DNA of 64,000 nt from contig NC_132917.1 in assembly GCF_047675955.1 (NCBI RefSeq), forward strand, positions 12,413,887 to 12,477,886. Direction: 5' to 3'. Numbering within the stretch: position 1 is the stretch's first letter; each line of letters begins with the position of its first letter. The position numbers and the translations under genes were made by a program. Of the stretch, positions 47,095-59,092 are shown piece by piece. Source of the stretch: Chlorocebus sabaeus. Taxonomy: Eukaryota; Chordata; Mammalia; Primates; Cercopithecidae. The notes under the pieces were generated by a model. That model did not search any database, was not told where the DNA came from, and was given only the letters and a program-made list of their open reading frames with translations.

Positions 47095-48140
47095 CTTCTG
47101 ATACCTGTAAGTGAAGTGTTGCTCTAACAGAATCTAAAACATGAGGCAGTGGCTTTGAGACTAAGTAACTAAGGGACTTTGGGATTAAGCGATGATGCAA
47201 ACATTGAAAAAACTTTAGAAAAACAGTGGGAGCTTAATGAACCCCAAAGAAATCATCAGGAAAGACTTAAAAGGAAGTGAGAGTAAGGCAATTAGGAGTT
47301 GGAAGAAAGGAGACTTTCTTAAAGAGTGGTAGACAGTTTAACATCACTAAATCCAGCTGTAAGGTGGAAAATAGGCAGTCTACCTCATGCCTTGGATGAT
47401 CCAGTCAAGATTTCTAGGTGGAATGTTGGTAGTGCTGTGTGGCTTCTTCTTATTAAACATAGTAAAATGCGCAGGGAGATAGAAAATCTAAATAAAGAAC
47501 TATTAAATATAAGAGAGCTAGGACCTGCCAGGTTTTGAAATAAAACTTTTTCTCATGCCCAGCCCCACCAGTGGCCAAACAATGCTGAAATTCAGAAATG
47601 ACTTCTGGAAAGAAGACAAATTTATAATTTTAGAAAAATATGATGTAAGGGAGAAGCTAAGGGTATCAAAATAAAACACTTTGTTAAGTCCACAGATCAA
47701 TTTAAGGTGTTGCCTAATACACCCTTTCAACAGACAGAAATCCTTCTAAAGATCTTGAGTGCATGACTTGAAGATTCTATTCTTTAAACAACAGTTTTTC
47801 TGAGAACATTAAGATTGTCCCACAGTGTTCCCCAAGGGAGTTCATAGCACAGAAAGAATTATCTTGAAGAAATTGTGGAGTGGCTTAGATCTAATGGAGT
47901 GAATTATAAATTGATTCATTGAAAACCCAGAATGTTTTTAAAGGAATTATATTAGCTTACACTGAAAGGGCTATCAAAACTAAGAAAATACAAAGAGATA
48001 TCAGAATCCTTAGATTCTACAGGTGGGAAGCAGGCTGAAAAACTACAAAGTGGAGTACATGTGCTACATTTTTTCAGAGCTATATACTATGGGAATGATT
48101 TCCAGACATTAGAACTGAGCTCTGATCAACAACTGACAAC
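47095..48140 (+). mobile_element. MaLR internal region, 5' part
   Basis: Begins CTGTAAGTGAAGTGTTGCTC with CAGTGGCTTTGAGACTAAGT, then GTGTGGCTTCTTCTTATTAA and ACATAGTAAAATGCGCAGGG, the usual start of MaLR (MST/MLT1) internal sequence. These elements are non-autonomous relatives of ERVL and the internal sequence is non-coding here, with stops throughout. It is cut at 48140 by the L1. Confidence 0.75.
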
Positions 48141-48499
48141 TTCCTTTCAGATACCTGTTGGCCATGAGTATGCGTCTTTGGAGAAATGTCTGTTTGGGTC
48201 CTCTGTTCATTTTTTAAAATTTTCATTGAATTATTTGGGGTTGTTTGGTTGGTTTTGCTACTGAGTTATAGGAATTTCAAATATATATTTGGAAAATTAA
48301 GCTCCTTCTCAGATATATGATTTGAAAACATTTTCTCCCTTTCTGTATGTTGCCTTTTTATTCTGGTAACTCTTTTCTTTGCTATACAGAACATTTTGAA
48401 TTTGATGTTGCACTTGTCTAGTTTTGTTTGTGTTGCCTATGCTTTTTGTGTCATATCCAAGAAATCATTGCCAAGATTAATGTTAAGATGCTTTTCTCC

Positions 48500-49117
48500 T
48501 TTTTTTTTTTTTTTTTTTTTTGTTTTTGAGACTGAATCTCACTCTGTCACCCAGGCTGGAATGTAGTGGTGCAATCTCGGCTCCCTTCAAACTCTGCCTC
48601 CCGGGTTCAGGTGATTCTTGTGCCTCAGCCTCCCAAGTAACTGGGATTACAGGCTCCCGCCAATACACCTGGCTATTTTTTCTTTTTTTTTTTTTTTTTT
48701 TTTAGACGGAGTCTCGCTGTGTCGCCCAGGCTGGAGTGCAGTGGCGCGATCTCGGCTCACTGCAAGCTCCGCCTCCCGGGTTCACGCCATTCTCCTGCCT
48801 CAGCCTCCGAGTAGCTGGGACTACAGGCGCCCGCCACCACGCCCGGCTAGTTTTTTGTATTTTTAGTAGAGACGGGGTTTCACCATGTTAGCCAGGATGG
48901 TCTCGATCTCCTGACCTCGTGATCCACCCGCCTCGGCCTCCCAAAGTGCTGGGATTACAGGCTTGAGCCACCGCGCCCGGCCTATTTTTTCTATTTTTAA
49001 TGGAGACAGGGTTTCACCATGTTGACAGGCTGGTCTCGAACTACTGATCTCAACTGATCCACCCATCTAGGCCTCCCAAAGTGTTAGGATTACAGGCGTG
49101 AGCCACAGCCCCTGGCC
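48500..49117 (-). mobile_element. AluS SINE, antisense, split by an AluY
   Basis: The right arm is at 48500-48672 (poly-T, GAGACTGAATCTCACTCTG, GCTCCCGCCAATACACCTGG). The left arm resumes at 48993-49117 (ATTTTTAATGGAGACAGGGT to GCCACAGCCCCTGGCC). Many substitutions mark it as older than the Alu inside it. Confidence 0.92.
48684..48981 (-). mobile_element. AluY SINE, antisense, inside an AluS
   Basis: Nearly clean AluY: GAGTCTCGCTGTGTCGCCC, GCAAGCTCCGCCTCCCGGG, ending CACCGCGCCCGGCC. Target duplication CTATTTTTTCT is at 48673-48683 and 48982-48992. It carries the same ACAGGCTTGAGCC change as the AluY at 5821. Confidence 0.97.
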
Positions 49118-50441
49118 TCCTGTGGGTTTTTTTTTGTTTGTTTGTTTTTGGTTTTTTTTTAGGTTTTACAGTTTCAGGTCTTGCTTTTAAGTCTTTAAAA
49201 CATTTTGAGTTGGTTTTTGTGTATAGTATAATGTGATGGTTCAATTTGATTTTTTTACATGAGGATATACAGTATTCCCAGCACTATTTGTTAGAGACTA
49301 TCCATTCTCCATTGTATATTTCTGGTACCTTCATCAAAAAGGTACCAAGGCCAAATCGTATATGCATGGATTTATTTCTGGACTCCCTGTTCTGTTCCAC
49401 GCATCTACATGTCTGTTTTTTCGCCAGTATCAGACTAATTTCTGGAACTTTTAATATATTTTGAAATCAGAAATTTCAGGGAGATGAAAGTCAAAACCAC
49501 AATGACATATTACCTCACACCTGTTAGTATGGCTAATTTCAAAATAAGAAACAGAAGTTAACAAGTGTTGGTGCAGATGTGGAAATTTTGGAACCCTCGT
49601 ACGCTGTTGATGGGAATGCAAAATGGTATAGCCACTAAGGAAAACGGTGATAAAGTTTCTCAAAAATTAAAAATAGAACTACCATATGATCTAATAATCT
49701 TCCATCTGGTTACATATTCCAAATAATTGAAATCAGGATCTTGAAGAGATATCTGAACTCCCATATTCATTGCAGCATTATTCACAAGACCCAAGATATG
49801 AAAATAACCCATGTCCACTGACAGACGAATAGATGAGGGAAATGTGGCATACATACACAATGGAATATTATTCAGCCTTAAAAAAAAGTAGGAAACCCTG
49901 AATCCTGCTATTTCTGACAACATGAAACTGCAGGACATTATGGTAAGTGAAATAAAACAGTCACAGAAGGACAAATACTATAAGATTCCACTTTTATAAG
50001 ATGTGTATAATAGTAAAACTTACAGAAATAAGAATACAGTAGTGGTTTCCAGGGATTAAGGGGATGGAGAAAACAGGAATTAGGTTTTCAATGGGTTTTA
50101 AATCTCAGCTAGATGAAGAAGTTCTAGAGATATGCTGTACAACACAGTTCCTATAGTTAACAACAAGGTATTATGCACTTTAAAATTTGTTGAGAGGCTA
50201 GAACTCGTGTTGAGTGTTTTTGTCACAGGCACGCACAAAAGACCTCGAAACATAGGGACACAAGGAAATATTGGGAGATGTTGGATGTGTCTATTAACTT
50301 GATTGTAGAGATGGTATCCTAAGTGTTTACATACTTACAAACCCATCAAATTCTATATATTAAATATCTACAGTTCTTTGTATATCAATTATACATCAAT
50401 AAAGCTGTTAAAAAAAAAAAAAAAAAAAAAAAACTGACAAC

Positions 50442-50851
50442 ATGTGCCAGGCTTGATTTCAGGAATGCTATGGACCAGCAACGGACCAGTAACTTCTCTG
50501 TGCAACACAGCATTCCCCCTTTGAAAGGGAACATCTATAGTAGTTTTCCTATGCTTGTTATGCTTCCCTATGTTAAGTGCAGAGAGGGAAGGGGGAGGGT
50601 AACTTTTCTCTTGTGATCTGAAAATCGTTAAGTCTTTACATCAAGAGGAGACACTCTCAAGGAACTGTAGTTGAGGAAGTGCACCCTAGGAGCTTCATCA
50701 TACCTGGAACTAATTGAGATGATAAAATTCTGGCTCTAAGGCCTTAGCCTGATCCCATCATGAAATAAGGCTTTAGGAAGTCTTGAAGGTAAGGGTTAGT
50801 GTATTTTTAATGTGTATGGAAAGTAGATTATTGTAGGCAGAGGGAGGACTC
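50442..50851 (+). mobile_element. MaLR internal region, 3' part
   Basis: Resumes after the L1 and resembles the 3' end of MaLR internal sequence: GAAGTGCACCCTAGGAGCTT, GAAATAAGGCTTTAGGAAGT, GGGTTAGTGTATTTTTAATG and GGCAGAGGGAGGACTCTGAC just before the 3' LTR. Confidence 0.65.
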
Positions 50852-51326
50852 TGACCAATTGTTTTTTTGTTTGTTTGTTTGTTTTTTGTTTTTAGGAAAT
50901 GGCCACACCAAGCTCTTCTAGAACTTTCTCATCCCTCACTCAAGAGGTGGAGCTTATTTACCCTCGACCTTGAACTTGATCAGGACTTTTGTCACTGCTT
51001 TGCTCTTAACATCACCATGTTGGAGAAACAGCATGGCAAGGCCAGCTGGTGATAGAGAAAGATGCCTAAGGAGTTCCAGCTGTTACTTTCCCTGAATATT
51101 TGAGTCTTCCCAGTTCAGCCAGACACATGACTGGGCAAAACCCTCAGGTAACTACAGCCTTATCCACTGTCTGACTATCACAAAATGAGAGACCTGGGGT
51201 GAGGGCCACCTACCTATGCCCAGTCATCCTGCAGAGGTGTGAGAAAAATAAGAACGTGATTATTGTTATTTTAAAATCACTGAGTTCCGGGTTAATTTGT
51301 ATGCAGCAATAGATGATTAGGAAACA
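50852..51326 (+). mobile_element. 3' LTR of the MaLR provirus
   Basis: CAAGAGGTGGAGCTTATTTA, AACATCACCATGTTGGAGAA, GCAAGGCCAGCTGGTGATAG, then TTATTTTAAAATCACTGAG and TATGCAGCAATAGATGATTA. It contains a (GTTT)n stretch at about 50863-50896. It matches the 5' LTR in order but not closely, as expected for an old provirus. Confidence 0.75.
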
Positions 51327-53264
51327 AAGATAGACTATAAAAAAATAAAGAGGGAATGGTTAGGCTAAAAACATCATGATCAAATCAATATTTAGCAAGT
51401 AAGCAAGAAAGATGGCTATCCAGGGAAGAGAGGTTGCACAACAAAATGAAAATGAAACAAGCAAAGGAAAAAAACATGGATTATAACTTGTAAGAGAGAA
51501 AACCATATTAAGGGGAGTTATTTGAATATTTTGAATGGAAATACAGAAATAAGAAATGAGTGAGCTGATTTTAGAGGCAGGAGGAAAACTGATGGGGAAT
51601 TCTGGGAAAACAGAATGATACAAAGCAGAGTCCTCAATGTCTCTACCCAAAACCTAATGAAATAAACAGAAATGAGAAAATTTGTTTTAAAAATTAATTC
51701 TCCAAGAGCAATACAAAAATAAATGGAGCAAAAATTATTATTCATTTTGAAAAAGATAATCTAGAAACGGAGAGACAGATGAATCTAGAAAATGGTACAC
51801 AAATTCTTATGTGAGAAGTGTGTGAGAAGACATCTATAGGCAAAACTGCATAAAATTCTCTCCAGTTTGGAAGGCCATCCTGGGTAATTTTATAAAATGT
51901 CTCTTTCATAATAGAAGCCTCTTCCCAACATCATAGATGAAAAATTTTTCAACAAAGGGAAAATCTGTTAGTGCTCATCAATCTTCCCCTACACCTCGAG
52001 GATGAGGGAATAGAGGCATAGATTGAGCACAACTAATTACTTCCAGGAGTAAATAACATCAAGATAAGACAAAGTCTTGAGGCAATTTGGTTGTCCCTTG
52101 ACAAAGGGAATAATGTGAAAGGAGGTTTAAAAAAATGAGCTCGATATGGTCTTTCTTCCTATAGTTCAAATAATAAATTTCACTCATGTTCCCCATCTCT
52201 GGCTTGGTCAGAAGAGGGATAACAGTATAGAATAGCTCAGGAGGATGGCAATGTGAAACTGTAGTAGCTATCAAGCGATGTCTACATAGCAGAACAATCC
52301 AATATAAACATAATTTCTCTACTCACCTAAGAAGGATACACCTTGGAGTACTCATAATAAACTCTGTAATAATAATACAATTACATGAAATTTAGCAGAA
52401 AACAACAAATCAAAACAGTCACAACTGCATCCGAAGCCCCTTAAGAAAACAGAAAGCTGCAAACAGACATCAGCAGTAACCAGGTCACAAGCTGAACCTC
52501 TAGTGGAATAAACAAATAAGGCTCCACTAAGATAGGCAGGTAAGCAAAATAATTTGTTTATGCTATATATGCACAAAGAAAGTGTGTCCACATAGAGCTG
52601 CTAATATCAAAGATGAGTAAAATGAAAAAAAGAGTCATGGCACTGTTAACAACTATGAAGGAAAAGAAAAAATAAGGAGGAGGAGGAAAAGAAAGAAAGC
52701 TAGCATATAAAATTGAAAAGAGGAATTTATTTTAGAAGAAGGTATACACCAAGTAATAGAATAAATATTCTCATAAAACACTTTCTGAGAAGAACTTATA
52801 AAAACACCAAAACTATTAAAATAATGAACAGTTTGATATACATAAAAATACAAATATAAAATATAATACCACCAAATTAATTTGCAAAAGTAGTGAAAGT
52901 ATTTGAAGATCAAGCAATAGCACTGCAGATTAATAAACATGCTTTAGAGGGTGAGGAAAAGAGAAGATGCCAGTTTAAAATCAATGCTGTGTTATGGAAG
53001 AGAGAATTGAAATAATCATAAAGACTGTCATTAGAAAGCATGGCAGGATGACAACAATTTCAATGAAGATGGCAGATACAGAAGTTATGCATCAAAGGAG
53101 CAGCATGTGAATATCTGTGTCCTTGAGATGGAGAAGAGAAAATAATGGAACAGATAAAGAACACTCAGAGATACAGAAAAATATTTCGTGAAATGAAACA
53201 TTTGCCAAACCTTCAAACATGAGAAGCTTTTACATCCACGCATGTAAAGGGAGTAAAAGAGATC
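51327..53264 (+). other. A-rich unassigned sequence, possibly old L1/HAL1
   Basis: Strand-asymmetric A richness and scattered phrases suggest decayed L1 or HAL1, but no landmark is decisive. A GGA/GAAA-rich run lies at about 52675-52700. No coding exon. Confidence 0.3.
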
Positions 53265-53470
53265 CCTGGATCTGACATGAATCTTAGCTCCATTCTTTAG
53301 TAGCTGTGACTCTGGGCAGGTTTCTCAGGCTGATTTTTTAATCTGCAAAGTGTGACTATTAAAAATCCCAGCTTCATGATTTGTCGTGAATGGGAATGAA
53401 ATGAGGTAATATATGTCATGTACTTAGGTGAGTTACTGGTATAGAGGATATTCTTTTCAAGTATCAGCTA
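53265..53470 (+). mobile_element. MIR SINE, sense
   Basis: GGATCTGACATGAATCTTAG, TAGTAGCTGTGACTCTGGGC and TGAAATGAGGTAATATATGT follow the MIR order. Confidence 0.85.
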
Positions 53471-54329
53471 TTGTTTGTATCTTGGCAAAGTTCCTGAAAA
53501 TTATTGGGGGAAGAAAGAATCCTGTAAGAGGGGGGAAAAAAAGTTGCATTGCATTCAAAGTTCTACACAGCATCACTTAATACCAAAAGACAATGCAGGA
53601 ATTTCAGCAGAGGCTTGCGGGGTGGAAATGTGTATGATCTGTGAATGTTATAGACAGCCTGATAGTCATTCAGGTAGAAAGGAAATCAACAGGCATCCTA
53701 GAAATTGCTAGGATACAGAAACTGAAACCTTTTTGAAAAAGCTTACGGATGAAAACCAGAAATTTCCATAGTGAAAAAACTGAACTAATGGAATGGAAAG
53801 ACCTTCTATGAAAGGACTGGCAGTAAGTACTAAATCCATTTAAATATAAAACCAAAGTGAAATAATTGAGGCGATTACAGTCACCTAAAATATGTATTTT
53901 AAAACAGAAACAAAAGATATTTTTCATTATGAATAAAAACAACTGTATCACTCTGATGGACCCTGAAAAAATGTTTTAAAACAAATATCAGGATGTAGGG
54001 AGGGAAAAGAGAATATGTAAGTTTCCTATTTCCCTATGTTCACAGTGGAAGGTCAAAAAATGGCAGATTTATTGGAAAAGTTCATTTTTGTATAAAGGTA
54101 AATCCTAAAAAAAACCAATGACACAAAATCTTTCTAAATTTTGAAAAAGGAAATGCAAATTTAAAACAAAACAGAAACAAATGTTTCCTACAAACCTTGA
54201 TCTTTTTGAATGAGATGAAATGCGTATTTCTCTTTGCATAGGCTAAGACCTGGAGGAGCGGCGTGAACAGTGACTGCTCCCTGGGCAGTAGGAATGAGTG
54301 TAGGGGTAGAATAGGAATGGGCTTTTTAT
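53471..54329. other. Unassigned A-rich sequence
   Basis: Possibly a continuation of old L1-like sequence interrupted by the MIR. No decisive landmark. Confidence 0.3.
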
Positions 54330-54750
54330 GTCCTTCTTTCTGGTTATTTATTTTGTTAGTTTTTGTTGAGAAAAAAATACAAATACAGATTAGCATGAAG
54401 AATAAGGTGAGAAACTGCTAGATATCTATTACCCTGAATTGACAGTTTCACATTGTGTTATATTTATTTCAAGACATTTTTAAAGAAAGAAAGAAAACAT
54501 AACAGATTAATCACACTCTCCATCTGCCTTCCCCCTTTCACTCTACTCTGAGACAGACACTGTGAAGAACTGGTGTATATCTGTTGAACTAAATTATAAA
54601 TTAACATACATATGTCCAGGAACAACATATCTATTCATATTTGAGAAATATATTTGAAACCATTAGATCTTTTAACACTTACAGAAATACTATCATGCTA
54701 TGTTATATTGCTAAATGCATTTTTATCAAACATGCTTTTTCATTACCTTT
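54330..54750 (-). mobile_element. Old L1M fragment, antisense
   Basis: AAATACAAATACAGATTAGC, CCTTCCCCCTTTCACTCTAC, GAGACAGACACTGTGAAGAA and AATACTATCATGCTATGTTA are in the order of an old L1M 3' region reversed. Heavily diverged. Confidence 0.5.
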
Positions 54751-56229
54751 TTTTGAGAACATGTGGAGGGATTATTTTAAGGTAAATGAAATAATTTGGT
54801 TAAAGGGAAAACACATACAATGTTGCCAATTGCTGCCAAGTAGCATCACTAACTTCTGTGTAAAATAAGTTTTTGAATACACAAAATGGATGAATTTCCA
54901 GGAAAATATCAAGGACAGAAATGTATTTCAAAAACGATCTCATCAACTCAAACAAACAAATGCCCACAGTTTTTTAAATAAAGGAGTATGGGACAATTCC
55001 CCTGCCTCTACACACCCATACTCACACATCACAGCACATGCTAAGAAGGTGTTGCAGAGGAAAATTTCTTTTACATTTTTGAATGCTATGTAACTTCAGT
55101 GTGTTGAAATTCTTCCAGCCAAGAGAAGAAAAATTTTCAGATTCGTTTTACCAAGCCAGCATGATGTTAAACCCCAAATCTGAAAATGACCACAATGAGA
55201 AAACAACTGATGAATGCCACATATGAACATCCATGTAAAAATCCAAATAAAATTCAAAACTATAATTCTATAGTGTATTATATTTTTAAATGATATATGC
55301 AAATATATGACACATTTGTACGCATATGCATAGGAGTGTATATAAACTTATGTATATCTACAGATATGCATATGTACATGCAAGCAAATTACATATATTA
55401 TTTACACATACACTGTCTAAAATATATATTAAATACACATGAATATACATCTATACATATATGTAGGTGTGTGCAATATATGTGTGCAGCAAAGTGAAGT
55501 TTAGCTTAGAAGTATCAGAACAATTCAAAACACAAAAAAATTACTAATTTTAGAAATACTAGTTATAGTAAAGAGTTAATGCCTTTTCTTTCTAAGAAGT
55601 AAATCAAAGGTCAACATTATAATTGAAAACTGACTACTTTCTAAATTCTGCTATATTTCAGGATGCGAACAATCAGTATTTACTGGCTTTAATTTAATAA
55701 AAAAACTAAGCTAAAAGCATAGTCATATGCATCTGTCCACCATTCAGCACTAACAAGTGTTAAAATAGGTTACATGTTTTTCAGGTCTTTTTTTGTTTTT
55801 CAGGAAACAGAAAGACCAAAAATAAAACTGAAACTAATTTTTGCATATAAACACTTCCTAAGTGTCTTGCTGATTCTTGAAGCATGAATAAATGGGACAC
55901 AATCCAGCTGAACTGCAAGAGGCAGAATTTGCTATTTGAGTTCAATCAAGGGAAACCTGCTTGATTCCAACCAAGCTAAAATCTGCTTAAAAGATAATCC
56001 ACACTCTTCAGATAAATGCAAGAGAATCCAGTCTCCAACCCAATCCGACATTGCTCCCCAGCACACCATTTAAATATGCAGATATGCAGAATGTGCTCTG
56101 TGTATCTTGTTATATGGGTAGCAAGTGCCTTGGGTTGTAATCCGGAAGTACTTGGCATAAAAAGAATGAGGAAAATGTGATCAATTCTTAAGAGAAAAGA
56201 CAACTGATAGAGACAATCCAACAGGTGAA
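54751..56229. other. Unassigned AT-rich sequence
   Basis: Contains a degenerate TATG/TACA-type tract at about 55290-55490. No family or exon recognised elsewhere. Confidence 0.4.
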
Positions 56230-56815
56230 CTAGTTTGGTGCACACAGAAAGTTAGACATATACCCACCATGTGACAAACGATTCCACTCCTAGGCGTATG
56301 CCCAAGGTACTTGAAGAGGTACATTCATAGCAACTCATAACCAATGTTCGTAGCAGCATCATTCGTAATAGCCCCAAAGTGGAAACAACCAAGTGACCAT
56401 CACGTGACTAAATGGATAAATAAAATGTGGTACATATACCTAGTGGAATATTATCTGGTAATAGAAAGGAACAGAGTATGGACATACACTACAGCATGGA
56501 AGAATTTGAAAAATATGATGTTAAGTGAAAGAAGCCAGGCACAAAAAGTTATGTATCTTGTGATTCCATTATATGAAATGTGAAGAATAGGCAAATGCAT
56601 AAAGGCATAAAGTAAATAAGAAGTTGTCAGGGTCAGGGGGTGGGTAGAATCAAGTGTGACTGCTAATGGGTACAGGGTTTCTTTTAGGGGTAGGAAAACA
56701 TTTTTAAATTAAATAGAAGTAATGATTGCACAAGTCTGTGAATATGCTAAAAGAATACTGAGAGTTATAAATCAAAAGGGTGAATTTTATAACATATAAA
56801 TTATACTCCAATAAC
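56230..56815 (+). mobile_element. L1MC/MD-type LINE 3' end
   Basis: CAAACGATTCCACTCCTAGG, CAATGTTCGTAGCAGCATCA, CAAAGTGGAAACAACCAAGT, AAGTGAAAGAAGCCAGGCAC, GTGACTGCTAATGGGTACAG, and the terminal AAAAGGGTGAATTTTATAAC follow the ORF2 end and 3' UTR order. The 79-codon frame at 56344 is an ORF2 remnant. Confidence 0.9.
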
Positions 56816-56929
56816 ACTATTATTTTTTGAATTTCCAATAGTATTTTGTATAACCTAATAAACTGATCCCAAAAGGCATACATAGAATAGCCAAGAACAG
56901 TCATTTTATTTGAATGAAAATAAAGTGGA

Positions 56930-57790
56930 AGCACTTGCCCTAGCCAAAAGAAATCAAGATTTATTCTAATAATTTTAAAAGTGTGGTGTAGTATTAGTTC
57001 AGAAATAGAAAAATGGAGTTATACAAGGTATAGAATCTGCACTTTGGGAGGCTGAGGTGGGCGGATCACGAGGTCAGGAGATGGAGACCATTCTGGGTAA
57101 TACGGTGAAATCCCGTCTCTACTAAAAATACAAAAAATTAGCCAGTTGCTCAAGCCTGTAGTCCCAGCTAACTCGGGAGGCTGAGGCAGGAGAATCGCTT
57201 GAACCCAGGAGGTGGAGGCTGCAGTGAGCTGAGTTCGCACCACTGCACCGCTGCACTCCAGCCTGGGCGACAGAGCGAGGCTCTGTCTCAAAAAAAAAAA
57301 AAAAATCCAAAGTTAGATTGGCACATGTATGGAAACTTGTAATATGGGAAGTAACATTTAAACCAGATGGGGAAAGGATTATACAATACTTGGTGCTGCA
57401 AAATCTGCTCTCTACACAGGGAAAAAAGATGCCTCTACTCCAAACTGCATAAGATAAATATTCTTCTCAGATGATTAACATCTAAAAAGCAATGAACTTT
57501 TAAATCACCTGGAAAGACAGATTGTAAGTTAATATTATGACCTTGGGCTTGGCAATGAAGAATTTCTTAAATAAAACACAATGAACATAAAATCAACTAC
57601 CTTAAAATGGAAAATTTTGTACAACAAAAGACAATGCAGCTTTTTCTACAGGATGGCAGAAGGTATTTGCCATTTATGTCACCAACATATAATTGATGGT
57701 TATTGGATATGCAAAAAAATACTAGAAACAGTCTACTTGTTCATTATCACAAAAATGATAAAGGATAAATAAAATATACAATAATCCAAT
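56930..57790 (+). mobile_element. Old L1M ORF2 fragment, sense
   Basis: AAAAGTGTGGTGTAGTATTA, ACCTTGGGCTTGGCAATGAA and GCAGAAGGTATTTGCCATTT follow late ORF2. This lies after a complete L1 3' end, so it is a separate copy. It is split by the Alu at 57037. Confidence 0.7.
57037..57305 (+). mobile_element. Alu SINE, 5'-truncated
   Basis: Starts at TGCACTTTGGGAGGCTGAG, so about the first 25 bases are missing. It has an altered left-arm end (TTAGCCAGTTGCTCAAGCC) and an extra CACTGCACCG near 57240, ending in an A run. No clear target duplication. Confidence 0.92.
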
Positions 57791-57879
57791 TGCAAAGAAT
57801 ACTACACCTCAGCTAAAATGAAAAGGGAGCTATGTATTAATGTAGATAAGTTTATTAGTATGAAAGTTATTTTACTTAT

Positions 57880-58490
57880 TGACCTATAATCCTTTTACTG
57901 ATTTTAGGATCTATGAAACCTGTATTTTCTTACCATCCTGTTAAAGACTATCGGATATCTTTTATTCTGATATTGAAAATTTGTGTTTTCTTTTTTCTAT
58001 CTTTAAGAATTTTTTAGGAATGTATTAATTGTATTAATCTCCACAAAAAAATCCATTTTGATTTTTTCTCTTTTCTAGTTTGTTCTGCTTTCTATTTCAT
58101 TACATTCTTTTTTTCTTCCCTTTTTTTTTTTTTTTTTTGAGATGGAGTCTCGCTCTGTCGCCCAGGCTGGAATGCAGTGGCAGGATCTCCGCTCACTGCA
58201 AGCTCCGCCTTCCGGGTTCACGCCATTCTCCGGCCTCAGCCTTCTGAGTAGCTGAGATTATAGGCGCCCGCCACCACGCCCAGCTAATGTTTTGTATTTT
58301 TAGTAGAGACGGGGTTTCACTGTGTTAGCCAGGATGGTCTTGATCTCCTGACCTCATGATCTGCCCACCTTGGTCTCCCAAAGTGCTGGGATTACAGGCG
58401 TGAGCCACCGTGCCTAGCCTATTTCATTAAATTCTTACCTTACTTTTGTTACTTTTCCTTCTACTTGTTTTGATTTTAGCTGTATTTAAT
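57880..58490 (-). mobile_element. L1 ORF2 5' part, antisense
   Basis: CCTTTTACTGATTTTAGG, TTTTCTTTTTTCTATCTTTA, TTTGTTCTGCTTTCTATTTC and TTTTCCTTCTACTTGTTTTG match the pyrimidine-rich antisense of L1 ORF2. It is split by the AluY at 58110. Confidence 0.5.
58110..58419 (-). mobile_element. AluY SINE, antisense
   Basis: Poly-T with a CTTCCC interruption, then GAGATGGAGTCTCGCTCTG and Y-type GCAAGCTCCGCCTTCCGGG. A 17-bp target duplication with one mismatch (TATTTCATTACATTCTT and TATTTCATTAAATTCTT) is at 58093-58109 and 58420-58436. Confidence 0.96.
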
Positions 58491-58539
58491 GAGAAAAACA
58501 GAAAACAAATGTTTATTCCTTTTTCCTCAAGTCAGTACA

Positions 58540-59061
58540 GAAAATATAATTGGAAAAAAAATGAGCAAAAGCCATGAACAGGTGTTTCACAGAAAACAAA
58601 AAAAAAATCTGCTCAATATCACAAATTTTCAAAAACCACTGATTGAAATAGATACCACTATCTGAAGTGTCAAATTATAAAAAGAAAAAAGACAAAAACA
58701 AACAAACGACAAACTTATCAAGACCAGTGGTGGTGGGAATGTGTTGCTAGTAGGAATGTGAATTTGCACAGGTTATTTGGAAAACCAGCCAAGCATGGTG
58801 GTTCACACCTGTAATCCCAGTACTTTGGGAGGCTAAGGTGGGCTCATCATGAGGTCAAGAGAGCGAGACCTCCCCAGCCAACATGGTGAAACCCTGTCTC
58901 TACTAAAAATACAAAACTTAGCTGGGCGTGGTGGCGTGTGCCTGTAGTGCCAGCTACTTGGGCTACTGAGGCAGGAGAATCACTTGAACCCGGGAGCCAG
59001 AAGTTGCAGTGAGCAGAGATTGTGCCATTGCACTCCAGCCTGGTGACAGAGGTAGACTCCG

Positions 59062-59092
<31 letters not shown>

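Larger units (their letters stand above)
48141..50431 (+). mobile_element. L1MA-type LINE with 5' inversion
   Basis: The left part (48141-48499 and 49118-49478) is antisense ORF2: GGCCATGAGTATGCGTCTTT, CCAAGAAATCATTGCCAAGA, TTTTGAGTTGGTTTTTGTGT. From about 49480 it is sense: AAAGTCAAAACCACAATGAC, CATTGCAGCATTATTCACAA, TATAGTTAACAACAAGGTAT, ending in an A run (50410-50433). The parts meet almost seamlessly in L1 coordinates. Target duplication AACTGACAAC is at 48131-48140 and 50432-50441. ORF2 pieces are broken. Confidence 0.9.
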
